Shown: in pieces, positions 24,201 through 36,297 of the stretch
Layout: every line of letters starts with the position of its first letter
Position numbering within the stretch: the stretch's first letter is position 1
Source of the DNA: Entomortierella parvispora
Lineage: Eukaryota; Mortierellomycota; Mortierellomycetes; Mortierellales; Mortierellaceae
Length of the DNA stretch: 64,000 nt
Assembly (NCBI GenBank): GCA_963573315.1
Contig: OY752147.1
Coordinates: forward strand, 2,565,808 to 2,629,807
Direction: 5' to 3'
Notes under the pieces: generated by a model
Told to the model about the DNA's origin: nothing
The model's database searches: none
The model's input: the letters and a program-made list of their open reading frames with translations, nothing else
Position numbers and translations under genes: made by a program

Positions 24201-27075
24201 GCGCGCCCCTTCTGAAACGCCTCCACTTGGAACCATGGACTGCGTCAGCTTCAGCTCATCGCCAGACCGAGGAAGAAAAGGCAAAAAAGCTTCAGACTCA
24301 GCTTTTATTACGAGGCGACCTGGAAAAAGTCCGTATGCTGGCCGAGCTTGTTAGGAAACGCGAGAGGGCCAAGCTGAAGCGACAAGAACTTCAAAATCGC
24401 TACCTTTGCAAAATCATGTTTCCTCTTAAAACTATTTTGGAGGATACTCTTGTGGAACTTGAAAAGTAAGATACCTCCTTCACTTTTGTTTACCCGTGCA
24501 TGACCTGGCGCTAACGCTCATTGTTACTTTTTACAGACAGGATCGACAGAAGTTTTTTGCATACCCAATTTCCTCTGAGGAGGTCAAGGACTACCATGAC
24601 GTCATCAAGAATCCTATTTGTTTTCAAACAATGAACGAGAAACTCACAGCCCATAAATACCAAACAGTGGATGAATTTGCAGTAAGTTTCCCCTCTACTT
24701 TATTGACCAGAATATCTGCTCGTGAATTCCTTTCATGTTTGTGCTCATTTGTCATATCTTGGTGCGTGCTTAGGATGACGCAAGGCGAATCTATCGAAAC
24801 TGCATGACCTACAACAACGCAGATACACCGTATTACAGAGCAGCTGCGCGACAATCGAAGTTGGCGGAGGGTCTTTTGAAGAAAGCGAAAGAGGAATACC
24901 AGAGGCTGGACATTGACAGTCGCACGGGATTCCTGGCAGTCCCTATCGATCGCGAGATCTTCACGTACAATTTGGTCCCATTTCAGAAACATGGAGAGGA
25001 GGACCAAATGCTGGACGATGACAGCGTAACCTCTACACCTGCTAGATCGTCTCCGGCTCTTACATCCCGCTCGAGAAGAAAGGATCACCTGGATAGCCCA
25101 AAGATCCCTCAAGTCTCTGGAAGCATACCGAGGTTGACAAGGGCAAGAGAAGCCAAACTTGGAAGCCAATCGACTGCAGCCTCACAACCACAGAAAGCCA
25201 AGCAGGCATTGGACCAGGCCCCTGGATTCCGCTCTCCACCCAGAGGACAAAAGCCAATGGCTCCAAAGCTCAAAACTGCGACGCTTACGCGAGCCGACAT
25301 GGCCAAGGCGCGACAGGGGGCGGATGACGCGACGCGACCAAAACTGGACGAAGAGGATGAGCTTTTGGAACGACTCAAGTCAAAGTCGAAGAAATCGAGA
25401 TCTCTTGCAGTTAACCTTCAATCCCGTCTCAAGCCATCGATCGTTGATAAGGCAGTTATCATCAACAAACCTGCTCCAAAAGGATGGGCTTACGTCGTAG
25501 TGGAGGGTGAGGAAGACACAACTGAGGGAGAGGATGATGAGGAAGAAGTACCTGTACCTGCTGAGACAGTGAGTGATGGTGCTGCTTCCGATGCCGACGC
25601 CGATGCTGATGCTGATGCTGATGCGGAAGCAGATGCCGATCCTGATGAGAATTCTGACGCCGACGTTGAATCCGAGAGCGAGGTCGAAGATTCCGATGTA
25701 AGCAGCAACGAGGGCGAGCGTGAACATGCCCACGAAGGAACAACTGAGGATGGAGCAAAGAGTGCAAAAGCCGACGATGACCATGAAGAAAACGACTCCC
25801 CCTCAGAAGAAGGCGCTGCTGCGAGCGAAGACGACCTGAAGGATGGCAGCGATGGTGAGGTGAATGATGACGATAGTGACGAGAAGGAAATGGTCAGTGA
25901 TCAGGAGGAATCAGAAGAAGGATCGAGTCCCATCTCGGAACCACCAAGCAATGGAAATGACCGACATGACAGTGACAATGACAGCCATTCGGGCGAGGAA
26001 GACGAGGATAGTATCACCAATGGTGGAGAGCCTGGGAACTTGGCGATTGATGGAAGAAATGCGGAAGAGGAACCTAAGACTGAAGATAGAAGAGGACGCA
26101 AGACACTCTCAGCTGATGTCGAGCCTCCTCGAAAGCGACAGAAACGATCTGTTGGTAGCCCTGCTGAGGATGAGGATCTCAAGGACGAGTCGTCAAGCTC
26201 TTCCACTCGCCGACTTCGGTCGTCTGAAGTCGCGCCGACCTTGCCTGCGCACACAGGTCGTTCGCGAAGAGGGAGTCCGGGGGGTCAGAAAGACAAGGCA
26301 GTTGTTGACGTTGCTGGTGAGTAATGAACTCCTCACATCCCCTGACTCCACTCCACAGATATTCGTTGCTCCTGAGATGCGCGTTCTGCGGCATTCGTTG
26401 TAAATTATAATTAATAACATCCGATCTGGAGCCCAAACCATCATCCGCTTCTGGTGCAATGTCCACGATGACTTTCATTTATTAATGCAGTTTTGCAAAT
26501 CTGACAATAACTTCATTGGCGATGTCCATCTGAATATAGCAAAGAGGCGGCGACAATCGACTCTGGAAGGCCCAGCCAAACGTCAAAAAACTGATAGATC
26601 TGGCACTCCTCTTCCTTTTGGATCCTTGGTTTGGGCAAAAATGGAAGGCTTCCCATGGTTCCCTGCGGAGGTAAGCACCATTGCTCTTGTGTTCTGGTTC
26701 TACCTGCCATTTGTCAAGTTTCCAACTCCATGCCATGGCTTTGTGGCCTTACTCACTGAATTTCATCAATATCTGTAGCTAATGAATCCAAGAGGATCGA
26801 AGGTGCCGGAACAGGTCCTGGAAATGAGGCGTGAAGTGGGTGGACTCCACTTGGTCCAGTTCTTTGATCTGAATGAACGAGGCGATCGAGGCCGATCCTG
26901 GTACTGGGTCATGACATCTCAAATTTCCCCGTTAGGTGTGGATCTGGAAGAGGACAGAAAGCGTATCCATCTAAAGACAGGATGGACACCGAAACGCAGA
27001 AAGTCTGTCAAGCTCGCCTATGTGGACGCATGCCATTCGAAAGGATTGGACTCGACAGCAGTAGTGGCCGAGTAG
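21240..27075 (+). CDS. BRPF/peregrin-like scaffold: C2H2, EPL1-like, PHD-knuckle-PHD, bromodomain, PWWP
   Basis: Nuclear scaffold subunit of a MYST histone acetyltransferase complex (NuA3/MOZ type). Ten exons: 21240-21319, 21405-22711, 22790-22843, 22917-23032, 23116-23248, 23346-24465, 24537-24681, 24774-26316, 26540-26670 and 26779-27075; phases join to 1,641 residues. Domain order by approximate residue: C2H2 finger 34-62 ([19 protein letters not shown]); EPL1-like segment about 460-500 ([19 protein letters not shown]); PHD1 from about 535 ([20 protein letters not shown]); zinc knuckle and extended PHD2 to about 690 ([27 protein letters not shown]); bromodomain about 900-1030 ([19 protein letters not shown]); a long acidic Asp/Glu/Ser tract; and PWWP about 1525-1620 ([17 protein letters not shown]). 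This is the full animal BRPF architecture; yeast Nto1 has only the PHD part. Secure as a family call. Confidence 0.93.
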
Positions 27076-27257
27076 AAACCCGACTGTGATGCCGTAGGAA
27101 GAGTGAAAAGTGATATAAAACCAAAAAAAACAAACAAAAAACCCCTTCTGGCCCTCCTCGTGAGGAATTGTTGGCCCGCCTTCCAAACATTTGATTCTAC
27201 CATTGTTTGATTCGCTCTTTATTCGTGTGGGGCTTTGTATATATGTCCAAAACCTCT

Positions 27258-28635
27258 TTACACAGTTTGGTAGCCGTCACGCGAGGCGGAGCGGCTTCCT
27301 GTTACAGAATTCCACAATTGACGGGCCAGATCGACAACAAGTCCCGGGAAATCTCTCCAAAAATCTAATATGTGCAGGAGAAACAAAGATGAATTGCCAT
27401 AGAAAATATCGGTCAGAACCTTGCTCTTTGAGATCTCGCTCCGGCGAATGTTAAACATACCCAGATTGGGCAATAGATCCATGCCCTTGGCGCCGTAGAC
27501 TTGGTGATTATAAACTGCGCCAGCGACAAGGTAAATCAGTCCAAGCACAAACAACACGGTCATGAACACGCCGAATCCACTCATGCCGTTCTGGATTGGC
27601 AATGGACTTTCGCGACTGAAGAAATAAACAGAAAGAAATCCGTCAGACGCGATAATGAACTCTACCCTTTGACATTCGAGCTCAGTGAATACTGAAGTAG
27701 AACTTACGGGCAGGCAACTTTGGACTTCCAGGTGAAATAGTACGCTGCGTCATCCGAGTAGGGCGATAGGGTTGGTCCAGATTTGTCGTCCGTCTGCAGA
27801 ACCAAATGGACACAATGTCAAAGTTCGAAGTTCAATTCACCCACGCATGTTCAACAAGGCGTCGCGTCTATGACTCATATTTTTGCTTACCACACTTTCA
27901 TCGCAGATAAAGGTGATGACAGCAGACTTGTCTTTCCCCTCAATACTGCCACCCTTCAATGTCAAGTTCCAAGGCACTAACATTGTAAAAAGAAGAGTGT
28001 TAAAGCACTAATCTCATTCCGCTATACGAGAGATGCTCCAGGAAAAAGTTGATGCCACTCTTACGCTCTTTGACGTCGTCAATCTTAGTAGCCCTTGCCG
28101 TTGCTGGAGCGACCTCTTTCGCCGGCGTCTTATCAGTGGCAGGAGCGGATCCTGCGATGGTATTGAGATAGACTGTTTGGGTCTTGTCTCCTTCTAACAG
28201 GATCTTCACATCTTGGCACACCCACGCTCCTGCGGCACAATGAGTGAGTTCCTGTCCTTCAGGGATGGGAATAGCTTGGCAAGGATTCAGGGTGTAGTCA
28301 GAGCGGATCTTGTTTGGATGCGATTCCACTGGCTCTCCAGTGACAGTATACGTGCTGAGCAAAAGGAGACAGAAAAGAGGAACGAGGAATAGGAGATAAA
28401 AAGTTTTGATAAGTCATTGTGTTGATTGCGATCCACCATCACATCATAGATCTGGCAATCTGCTCAGCTCGGCTGACTGGCATGCGTACTTCGGTTTGAA
28501 CGCCGAAATGTCGTATCTGTGGCCCTCAATGTCGATGTTTGAGCAATCGTATGGCACAGTAGGGGCAGGATCCGCGTTAGCCAGGGCAAGAAGCACGAGC
28601 AGGAATGCTGCGGCGGTGAAACGAGTTCCAGTCAT
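27258..28635 (-). CDS. ATG27: Atg27-type autophagy membrane protein
   Basis: Type I membrane protein that cycles between Golgi, endosome and pre-autophagosomal structure and assists Atg9 traffic. Six exons: 28635-28490, 28354-28065, 27976-27891, 27793-27708, 27615-27461 and 27364-27258, giving 289 residues. A cleavable signal peptide (FTAAAFLLVLLALANA) precedes a lumenal mannose-6-phosphate-receptor-like domain with paired cysteines (YDCSNIDIEGHRYDIS, NPCQAIPIP, HCAAGAWVCQD, VITFICDESV). One membrane span follows (VFMTVLFVLGLIYLVAGAVY), then a cytosolic tail with DLLPNLDFWRDFPGLVVDL and a C-terminal DGYQTV that fits a YxxPhi-like sorting signal. It converges on the BRPF gene with about 180 bp between stops and diverges from the DDAH gene. 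Confidence 0.92.
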
Positions 28636-28997
28636 AATAAGATGCACGCGAGGAAGGAGGCTGGAAGATGGAGAGGAGAGGGCAACAAAAATGTGTTTCC
28701 TTGGCGAAATCAAAGAGATGCAGAACGATTCCTCAGAAGTCACGTGACATGTCCACCGTGCAACGCGACCGAACAAAGCGCGGTCGGCTCCTCGCAATGA
28801 CCAACGGTTGGCCAACGAGAACCTTCGTGGGTCACGCGGGTCTTGCCGGCGATTGCTCTCACGGTCCTTTCGTCCCCTCACTTTTATCCCCTCTTTCCTC
28901 TCGTCTCTCCTCTTCTTCATCTTTCAAGCCATTCTTCGCCTTTGTTCTCTTTCATTCCTGCTTTCTGGCCCACTTCTTCTTTATCAGCCTTCACGCC
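28636..28997. promoter_or_regulatory. Divergent promoter, ATG27 / DDAH
   Basis: Only 362 bp separate two start codons on opposite strands. The DDAH-proximal half is strongly CT-rich on the plus strand, which is a common fungal leader feature. No other gene fits here. Confidence 0.5.
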
Positions 28998-30001
28998 ATG
29001 ACCGTCACTTCCTCTGTCCCGCCCTCCACTCCTTATCAACGCGCCTACGTGAGAGGCCTCTCCTCTTCCTTCAGTGCCGCTGCCCTGTCCTCTCATGATA
29101 ACTCGCTCAAACCCATTGACATGAAGCTGGCTCACCACCAGCACGAGCGTTATGTAGAGGTCATCAAACAGCTGGTTCCGGAGGTTGCGACTGTCGTAAG
29201 TTACTTTACATCCTAGTACATATGACACATGACTCATTCGAGCCTTGTCATGCCCCACTTTCTCACAGTCAGCCATTCATATCAATTCAATAGCCTGCCT
29301 CTGACAAGTTGGCTGATTGCTGCTTCATTGAAGATACCTGTGTTGTCGCAGGAAATGTTGCCGTGATCACCCGTCCGGGCCATGAGAACCGTCGAGATGA
29401 AGTCATTCAGGTCAAAGACGCCCTCAGTGCGAACCCATACTTGATTCTGCACCACATGCCTGAGCAGTGTTGTTTGGATGGAGGCGACGTTCTGTTTACT
29501 GGTACAGACTTTTTTGTTGGCCTCTCCAAGCGTACAAACCAGGCCGGAGCCGACTTCCTCTCCAAGGTTTTTTATGACCAGTACAAGATTGCTCCAGTCC
29601 ATACCATCAATCTCCAGAACTCTGCCTCGGCTTCAACGCTGCATCTCAAGTGTGTTGTCACTGCTCTTGTAGATACAATTCTGGTCGTCTCGGACGATGA
29701 GCCTGGTCGGTTCGTACAAGGGGAAATCGAGCGATTAGTTCAAGAGCACTATCAGCGAGCAAGCTCTGGGTACAGCTTTGTGGCTGTGCCTGACCAGGTG
29801 TCTGCTAATATTCTCAGATTCCCAGACGGAAAAGGCGGCTTGTTAGGGGTCGTGGTGCAGAAAGGATTCTCTCAGAGCACCGAGATAATAAGCAAGGCAG
29901 CGAAAGAAGAGTCGCCAGACTGTCGGATTTTTGAGCTGGATATGAGCGAATTCATCCTCGCGGATGGCGCTCTAACGTGCTGCTCCCTGTTGTTGAAATA
30001 G
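28998..30001 (+). CDS. Dimethylargininase (NG,NG-dimethylarginine dimethylaminohydrolase, DDAH)
   Basis: Hydrolyses asymmetric dimethyl- or monomethyl-arginine to citrulline and methylamine. Exons 28998-29195 and 29294-30001 give 301 residues, the usual size. Landmarks match animal DDAH: FIEDTCVV, ITRPGHENRRDEV, CCLDGGDVLFTG, TDFFVGLSKRTNQAGADFL, the catalytic-His segment STLHLKCVVT, and the catalytic-Cys C-terminus LADGALTCCSLL. All expected active-site residues are therefore present. The role is probably recycling of methylarginines released from proteins. No nitric-oxide-synthase gene is nearby. The enzyme is not universal in fungi, so its presence is mildly informative about lineage. Confidence 0.94.
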
Positions 30002-30573
30002 TAGGGGTATTTTGTAGAATGGACAGCGGAGTCTTTGAACCGGAAATGAAGGGGTGTAACTTTGTAGATCGAGCATGCGATGAAAGAGATCGAGATAAGA
30101 TTAGATCAAAAGTAGATACGGTATCTTATCGGTACAAGCGCCACATCTCTCAGCAACACTTTTCTTCCCTGCCGTGCACTGTGTCCTCTGCTGCTCCCAC
30201 AACTGCTGAATACTGCGCTCTGTTCTCTCTCCCGTCTGCTCTCCGTCTGTTTTCCCTTTTCCATACCTCTCCTTTCCTCTTCCCCTGACTGTTCCTCGCT
30301 GCCCCTGGCAAGAGTTCTGCACTTGTGCAACTCGTCTTTGTGGTTTCTTTTGCTCTGAAAACAGGTCCAAGCATTCGTCTAGTGTAGGCATGCACCCTGT
30401 CTCCCACGCACTAGCAAAAGAAGAAAAAGTGGGGTTGTCATGCAGAGTGACACACTCAACAAAAAAGAGGGAGAAAAATGGCATTTGCTCTACAACACAA
30501 CAAACAAATCTTGAGCAACCAAAAAACGATACAGTTGAATCGACGGATGATGTTCTGACAAAACACACAAAAG

Positions 30574-30655
30574 TATGAGTATGAGCATGAGCATGAGCAT
30601 GAGCATGAGCATGGGTATGAGCATGAGCATGTGCATGAGCATGTGCGTGAGCATG
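30574..30655. repeat. Hexanucleotide microsatellite (ATGAGC type)
   Basis: About 13 near-perfect hexamer copies with a few substitutions (ATGGGT, ATGTGC). The period is a multiple of three, so all frames remain open across it. Confidence 0.92.
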
Positions 30656-30786
30656 ACTTACGGAAGCGGGCACTCACACATTCATTCAAACCCAAGCTCT
30701 GACACAATGCAAAGAGGTGGAGGAAAGAAGGGAAGGGAAGGCAGAGGGGTTGGGAGAGCACAACTGAGAGTGGGGAGAGTGTGCAG

Positions 30787-30822
<36 letters not shown>

Positions 30823-30823
30823 C
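30787..30823. repeat. Tetranucleotide microsatellite (GCAA)n
   Basis: About nine uninterrupted GCAA/CAAG units, with further scattered copies to 30849. Confidence 0.92.
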
Positions 30824-31211
30824 AACGCAAGCAGACTGGCAAGCAAGCATGAAAAAGAAGAAAGGGTTGCACCGCATGAGACAGAAAAGCGCGCAGTTTC
30901 GGGTCTCTCTCCACTCCTGCCTCTCTCTCTCGTTCCGGGCAGCGCACTTTTCCTTGCTTTTCCTTGCGGTGACTCTAAGCGAGTCTCCCTCCTCCCTTCT
31001 TCTCTCTTGGCTTTTCTTCCTCACTCGCACACACTCTCTTTCCCTCTCTCCCTCTTTCCCTCTTTGCCCTCTCATACAAGCACAGCTTCCGTCTGTAAAC
31101 TACATACCCTTCGACCCCTCGGTACCTTTCTCTCTTTCTCTTTGTCTCCTCCATCCTTGCCTTTTGATCCATTCAAATCAAACTGTGCATTCGAAACCCG
31201 ACATTGTCCCA

Positions 31212-33823
31212 ATGTCGTCGTCGCATCATTCTTCTCCCTCTCCCACCTCTTCATTTAAACCAGGATCGATCTTTTACGATGGCCCTTTAACCCCTGCTAG
31301 ACAGCACCCTGACCAAAGCCCCACCCTAGACAAAAAGCATGCTCGTCCCCCAGGCGTCTCTGGTGTTTCTTTGAATGCGCTAGCTTCCCCGCCACCCTCG
31401 CCCTCGAGAAACACCATCTTTGATATGCCTTGGTCTGGCTCTGCTCCCAACATCAGCTCACTTCGTGCTGCCGCAAACTTCCCCAACACTGGCTCAGCAG
31501 GAACAACAACTGGACAATTGACCGTCAATACAACAATATTGACAGAGTCTCTTCCACCAAGTATATTGCCCACATCGGTAGCAAGTATCGGCAGAGCAAG
31601 CTCGCTCTCAGGTCAGCATGGCAAGCCAGTGGGTTACAGCAACAGGATCCACCTCCACAACAGTAAGGGTCGGATATTATCAGATATGGAGCTGGCCGCT
31701 GATGGCATCGAAAGAAGCAGTAGATGGACTGGTAAGAAACTGCCACTTTGGAGTGGAGATGAGTCAGCAACGGAAAACGTTGGAGAGTGGAGGAGTAGGA
31801 AAGAGAAGCAGGTTGGGGAGTAGACACCTATAGCATCATCACTTTACTGGACTCTACTGACAGAGACCCTTCTTTTTACTCGTAATAACAAGACCCCACA
31901 ACAGGCTGCAGGGCCACGCTACCACCCACGGACTCCTTGAACCCGTTGACATCATCATCTGCACGTAACTCCGCCGTGTCCGTGGGCGAATCTCGAAGGG
32001 AGGACCATATCCCTTCCCCTGTGTCGTTGACGACGTTCATTTCCTCCGACTCGGCCTCAGGATTCCAGCTACTCTCACAGTCCAAAACGACAACCCTTTC
32101 GTCAATTGATCGAAGTCTTTCCCATTTGCAGGAGAGGGGCATGGCAAAACCATCTGCTTTTGAACTTCACCTGGATCGCACAAAGGCCAATCTTTTAGGT
32201 CATGGACGCCACGCGGAGGTTTATAAGGCGCTGATGCATCCTCTGTCGACTCCAATGAGGGACTACCTTCTGTCTAGAAGGACAACACATCGCAAGTCCT
32301 GTACGGACCTCTTTCAGACTGGATCTGCCCCTACCGCACAAACCTTATTCAAATGCGCTGCCAAATGCCTCTTTGCCGATGGGGAATCACAGTCAGTTGG
32401 ATTGGCAGAGGCAGAAATACTTCGAAGGCTGCACTCTCATCACGAAGATCACAATGGTCGGCGAAATCTGGTGGACTATTATGGATTGTTTGACCTGAGC
32501 AGGAAGCTAGGGATATCCAGTAGCGAGGAAGGTGACAGACAACAAGGAGCTTTGGCGATGGAAGAACAAGCAGAATGGGCATTGCTGCTGGAGTACTGCC
32601 AGCATGGGTCCATTTGGGATTGGATACGGCAATACCCAGATAGAGTGGGGTTCCGACAGTGGCTCACTTGGGCCCTCCAACTGGTCGAAGCCGTTGACTA
32701 TATCCATGAGGCGGGCTTAGTACACCACGACATCAAGCCTCACAATATCCTGGTAAGCCTCAGAGATTAGGGTGATTATGGTTGCCAGAGAGATTGGCTG
32801 AACTACCACAGAAAGACTTCTCTGACACTGCTCTTTGTGAACTAGTTGGACTCTTCGCTTCAGGCAAAACTGTCTGATTTTGGTGCCTCATTATTCCTGC
32901 ACAAGAGTGTCGGAGACGTGGCAGCCACCGTTAATCATTTCAAATTGGAGGAAGGTCTAGGACGAGGCACCCCTCCGTATTCAGCCCCAGAGATGTTTGC
33001 GTCTGCATCCAGTGGTGCACAATACGGTCAAGGTATCGACATCTACTCTTTAGGAGTTTCTCTCTATGTCATTGGACTTACGGCTCAGGAGCCTTTCCAC
33101 AAGTTGAAGAGTGTCCTAGAGATGGTGGTTTGGATCAAAAAAGGAGGCTTTTGGCTCTGGGAAGATCAAGGATGGATCCATGACCGTGGCCCGATTCCAA
33201 AGGAAACACCGATCAGCCGCCTCTCCATATCAGCCGCAGCGCAAACTCTTGCGCAAACATCGCATCTCCAGTCCCCTAGCCAACTTCCAGAAGAGAGAAA
33301 GTCATTTCGGTCCAACCTATCAAAGTCGTCGTCTGCTACATCCTTGGCTCCCATTCCCACCTTGCCGCCCATCAATACAAAGCTACCACTAGAAGGATCT
33401 ACCTTGAGTTCGTCCTGCTCTTCTTTCGGATCTCCAAGCTCCAGTATATTTTTACAGGCCCCGGTAAAATCAAGCCCTCACCGCGACAACTCGTCCGCAT
33501 TTGCAGCGGGATACTCACCAGAGCGACTTGGCCGATCCTCTCAACCGGCGACGCCAGTGTCACCATTACCCTTGCCTTCACCTATCATTCGAAACCAAAC
33601 TCCTCGGTCCATGAGTCGTGGTACTGCGATGGACGATCATCGCAAGAGTGGCGAGGTGGTGATGCGCTTCTTGAATGGCGAAGTCGTGTCACCAGAGGTG
33701 ATTCAGCTCTTGAAAGATATGTGTCATGCGGACCCGGCACAACGGCCGAATGCGAAACAGACATTACAACGACTGCGAGATATGGAGGCGTCTCTCATGA
33801 TGGACCAGGACCCAGAGGACTAG
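31212..33823 (+). CDS. Ser/Thr protein kinase with long low-complexity N-terminus
   Basis: Exons 31212-31731, 31905-32752 and 32846-33823 join to 781 residues. Residues 1-265 are Ser/Pro/Thr-rich. The kinase domain begins about residue 268 with a glycine loop LLGHGRHAEVYKA, then CAAKCLF (ATP-binding Lys), the hinge EWALLLEYCQHGSIWDWI, the catalytic loop LVHHDIKPHNIL, LSDFGAS, and GTPPYSAPEMF. The usual HRD is HHD, so this is a non-RD kinase. The C-lobe is split by about 150 residues of Ser/Pro-rich insert before the terminal helices (LKDMCHADPAQRPNAKQTLQRL). All catalytic residues are present, so it should be active. The subfamily was not recognised. Confidence 0.85.
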
Positions 33824-34049
33824 GAGATATAGTCAGAATTGTAGCTCAACCTTTTATTACAAACTTGCACTCTTTTTGCTGCTGGGGATAGTCCCCCAAC
33901 CGGGTGCTCTTGGTTCCACAGCAGATAATAAGTTCTTGGCTGTTTTATTCGTCCTTTGTGCGAGTAAGAATCTATGTAGTGATTCCATTAGCGGTATAGC
34001 TCGTTAAGACAACGTCCATGTTCAAAGAAGCATCTACTCAATTTCTGTG

Positions 34050-35211
34050 CTATCGTACCTTTCGTTGACCGGCAGGGTCAGAGTTCTCGCCACCTTCTTG
34101 GCTGGGTATAATGATGAGTTTTTCGGTAATCATCTTGCGAGTTCTGGACAATTTAAGGAATCGCTCGTAGAGAGAGGTTTCAGCCTACGATACGGAGAAA
34201 TGTGGCGATTCAGTACAACTGTGACATACTTAATAAATAGGTGAACGCCATTATTGTTTCATACCTCGAATGCGTCAAAGACATCATGATGGTGAAAGTA
34301 CGCATGGGCAAAAATCCGGTATAACCTCCTTGCAATTGACTGGAAGTTTTTTACGGAGCTTTCAGGAACACTGATGCTAGATATTGTGGTCAAAAGGCGG
34401 GTGTGAGTTGCAGCTGTCAGTCTTCGCATAGGGCAATCTTCATCCCAAAATCCTTCGCATCGGAGGATCACGGCTTTATTACCGACTTGGGAAGAACTTG
34501 ACGTTATTGAGGAGCGCACAGGCACCATCCAGAGTATGAGTAAGATAGTCAATTGCACAACACTACAGGTCGATAAACGAATTGATGACTTAGTACACAA
34601 CACAGTGAATATTCACGTTTAGACAGCAATAGTTTACTACCTCTCGCGGAGTTGCGTGCGTGGCGCAATAGTACATCCACTCCTCGGCCCTCATCTCTGG
34701 ACACACTTCAGGAGTACATTCTGGCTCCAGATGCACAATCAGATAGTTCAGCTCCAAACAGATCTGGCTAGTTTGGCAGGAATATGCAATGGTGATGTCA
34801 GTTTTCGTCCAAATCTTTCTCTTTGAACCAGAAGTTCAATATCTTCACGCAAAGGCGGTGAACATGACAGTATTTACCATAGATGTTCATAGAGCCATGA
34901 GTGTTCATCCTGGCCAGGTGGAAGGGCTATCAGTCGTTCCACGTCATGAGGGTCATGGCGGATCATGGCTTGGAGATATTCACGCAGGGCAAAGGCAGAC
35001 TCTATTGACTCGAGAGGCCGTTGTGGCCACTGATACAGTTTCTAGACAAAGGAAGAGGCGAAGGTGTCAAAGGATACACAAAGAGTAATGAGCTTCAGGG
35101 GAGAGTGCGTCAAGTCTTGCTCACTCAGCCCGGCTTGAAAGTCATCTTGCATGCAGGGTGCTCATTTACCTCGTCCTTTGTGCCTGGCAGATTGCGCTGC
35201 GTGGAGGTCAT
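34050..35211 (-). CDS. MOB4: Mob4/phocein, STRIPAK complex subunit
   Basis: Mob-family adaptor of the striatin-PP2A (STRIPAK) complex. None of its six small exons gives a long open frame: 35211-35170, 35041-34878, 34767-34641, 34562-34483, 34376-34265 and 34184-34050; together they give 219 residues, close to the 225 of animal phocein. Matching blocks are RNLPGTKDE, KLYQWPQRPLESIESAFALR, LPPGQDEHSWLYEHL, QICLELNYLIVHLEPECTP, AIDYLTHTLDGACALLNN, the core SSVKNFQSIARRLYRIFAHA followed by YFHHHDVFDAFE, and RKMITEKLIIIP. The Mob zinc-site residues (C-C and H-H) are present. The start is the Met of MTSTQRNLPG; an in-frame upstream Met about 48 nt earlier is possible. Confidence 0.92.
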
Positions 35212-36297
35212 GGACGATTTTGCAGATTGTGCGTCATTTCCAGTGAGAATGGCCTGCATTTTGTCATGTGCTAAAGATTGGCCGTCTGCATCCATGGTCT
35301 CAAGGCTGTTGCGGACGGGATTGAATGTGTCCTGTTCCTGTTTATCCATCAACATCATGCAGGGGGTTCGATGAAGCTGCGCGAAGAGTCGCAGGTTTCC
35401 TTTGCACCATGGCATGGCGGAAGTGACTGCTGCAGGTTGTCAGGTGGACGAAGAGGGAGGGGAAAGATCCTGAGACCTGACCCTCGTGGGTGGTCAGAGC
35501 GCACAACTGCGAGCTCCTGATCTGTTTCCCCCCTTTACCGTCAAAGCGCGTCGAACGAGGGGACTCCTGATCAACAACGTGTGTTCAGAAGGGACAAACG
35601 GAACAAGGAAGAAAGGTGACGATCGCCTTTTCATTCATTCTTCAGCCCTCGTCTGAGACAGATGGTCTTTCGCATCGAAGGTTGACTGGGCGCAACAACA
35701 CCTACGGTACTTGACTTGAGAATCTATTCAATTGAACTTCTATTTCTCTGATTTGCGCAACAAAGAGGGGTCAGACGGATGCTGAATTTGCGATGGATGC
35801 TGTGGGCTGAGAAAAATGACGATCAGAAATGTAGTTATCGGATACCATTGACCTGTTGGATGAAAAACAAGAAGTCGCAACAGCTCCTGTGGGCTAAGCA
35901 ATAATGAACTCTACCACCCTAGCCAACACTGCGGCCGGTTGCTTTCGCTTAATTAGGGTCTACACTGCCACATTCACTGGCCCCGGAGAAGTGATCATGT
36001 CTTCCCGTCTGCCTGTTGTGGCTGATGCTCTGGAGGAGGCTCCCCTTCTACAGATGGGGGTTGTGTGGCAGTGCAACGTCCTCCGTCCTATAAAATGATC
36101 GGGTCAACTGAACGCGTCCAGTAGCCATCGACAACATTCCACGCGACAGTCTATCTTTTCCAGAGGAGAATCATCAAGTGATTACCCATTACGAGTAAAT
36201 TGGTTCTTCCGTCCGATCACACAGCCTGCACTAAGCCTCTCGTTTATTCCGCCTAACTCCCCTTGATCTGAGCTCATTTTATCGCATATAATAAGCG
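35212..36297. promoter_or_regulatory. Divergent intergenic region, MOB4 / C2H2 factor
   Basis: About 1.1 kb between oppositely oriented genes. No coding exon recognised. A frame ending at 35520 is only an extension into the MOB4 leader on the other strand. It probably contains two promoters. Confidence 0.4.

Larger units (their letters stand above)
30002..31211. other. Intergenic region with two microsatellites and CT-rich leader
   Basis: Between the DDAH and kinase genes. Contains a (ATGAGC)n-type hexamer repeat and a (GCAA)n repeat, followed by a plus-strand CT-rich stretch (30900-31150) that looks like the kinase leader. Long open frames here are translations of the repeats. No gene recognised. 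Confidence 0.5.

Noticed and set aside
35278..35520. Plus-strand frame of 80 codons upstream of the C2H2 gene.
   Set aside because: It overlaps the 5' leader of MOB4 on the opposite strand, has no family match and no good start context.
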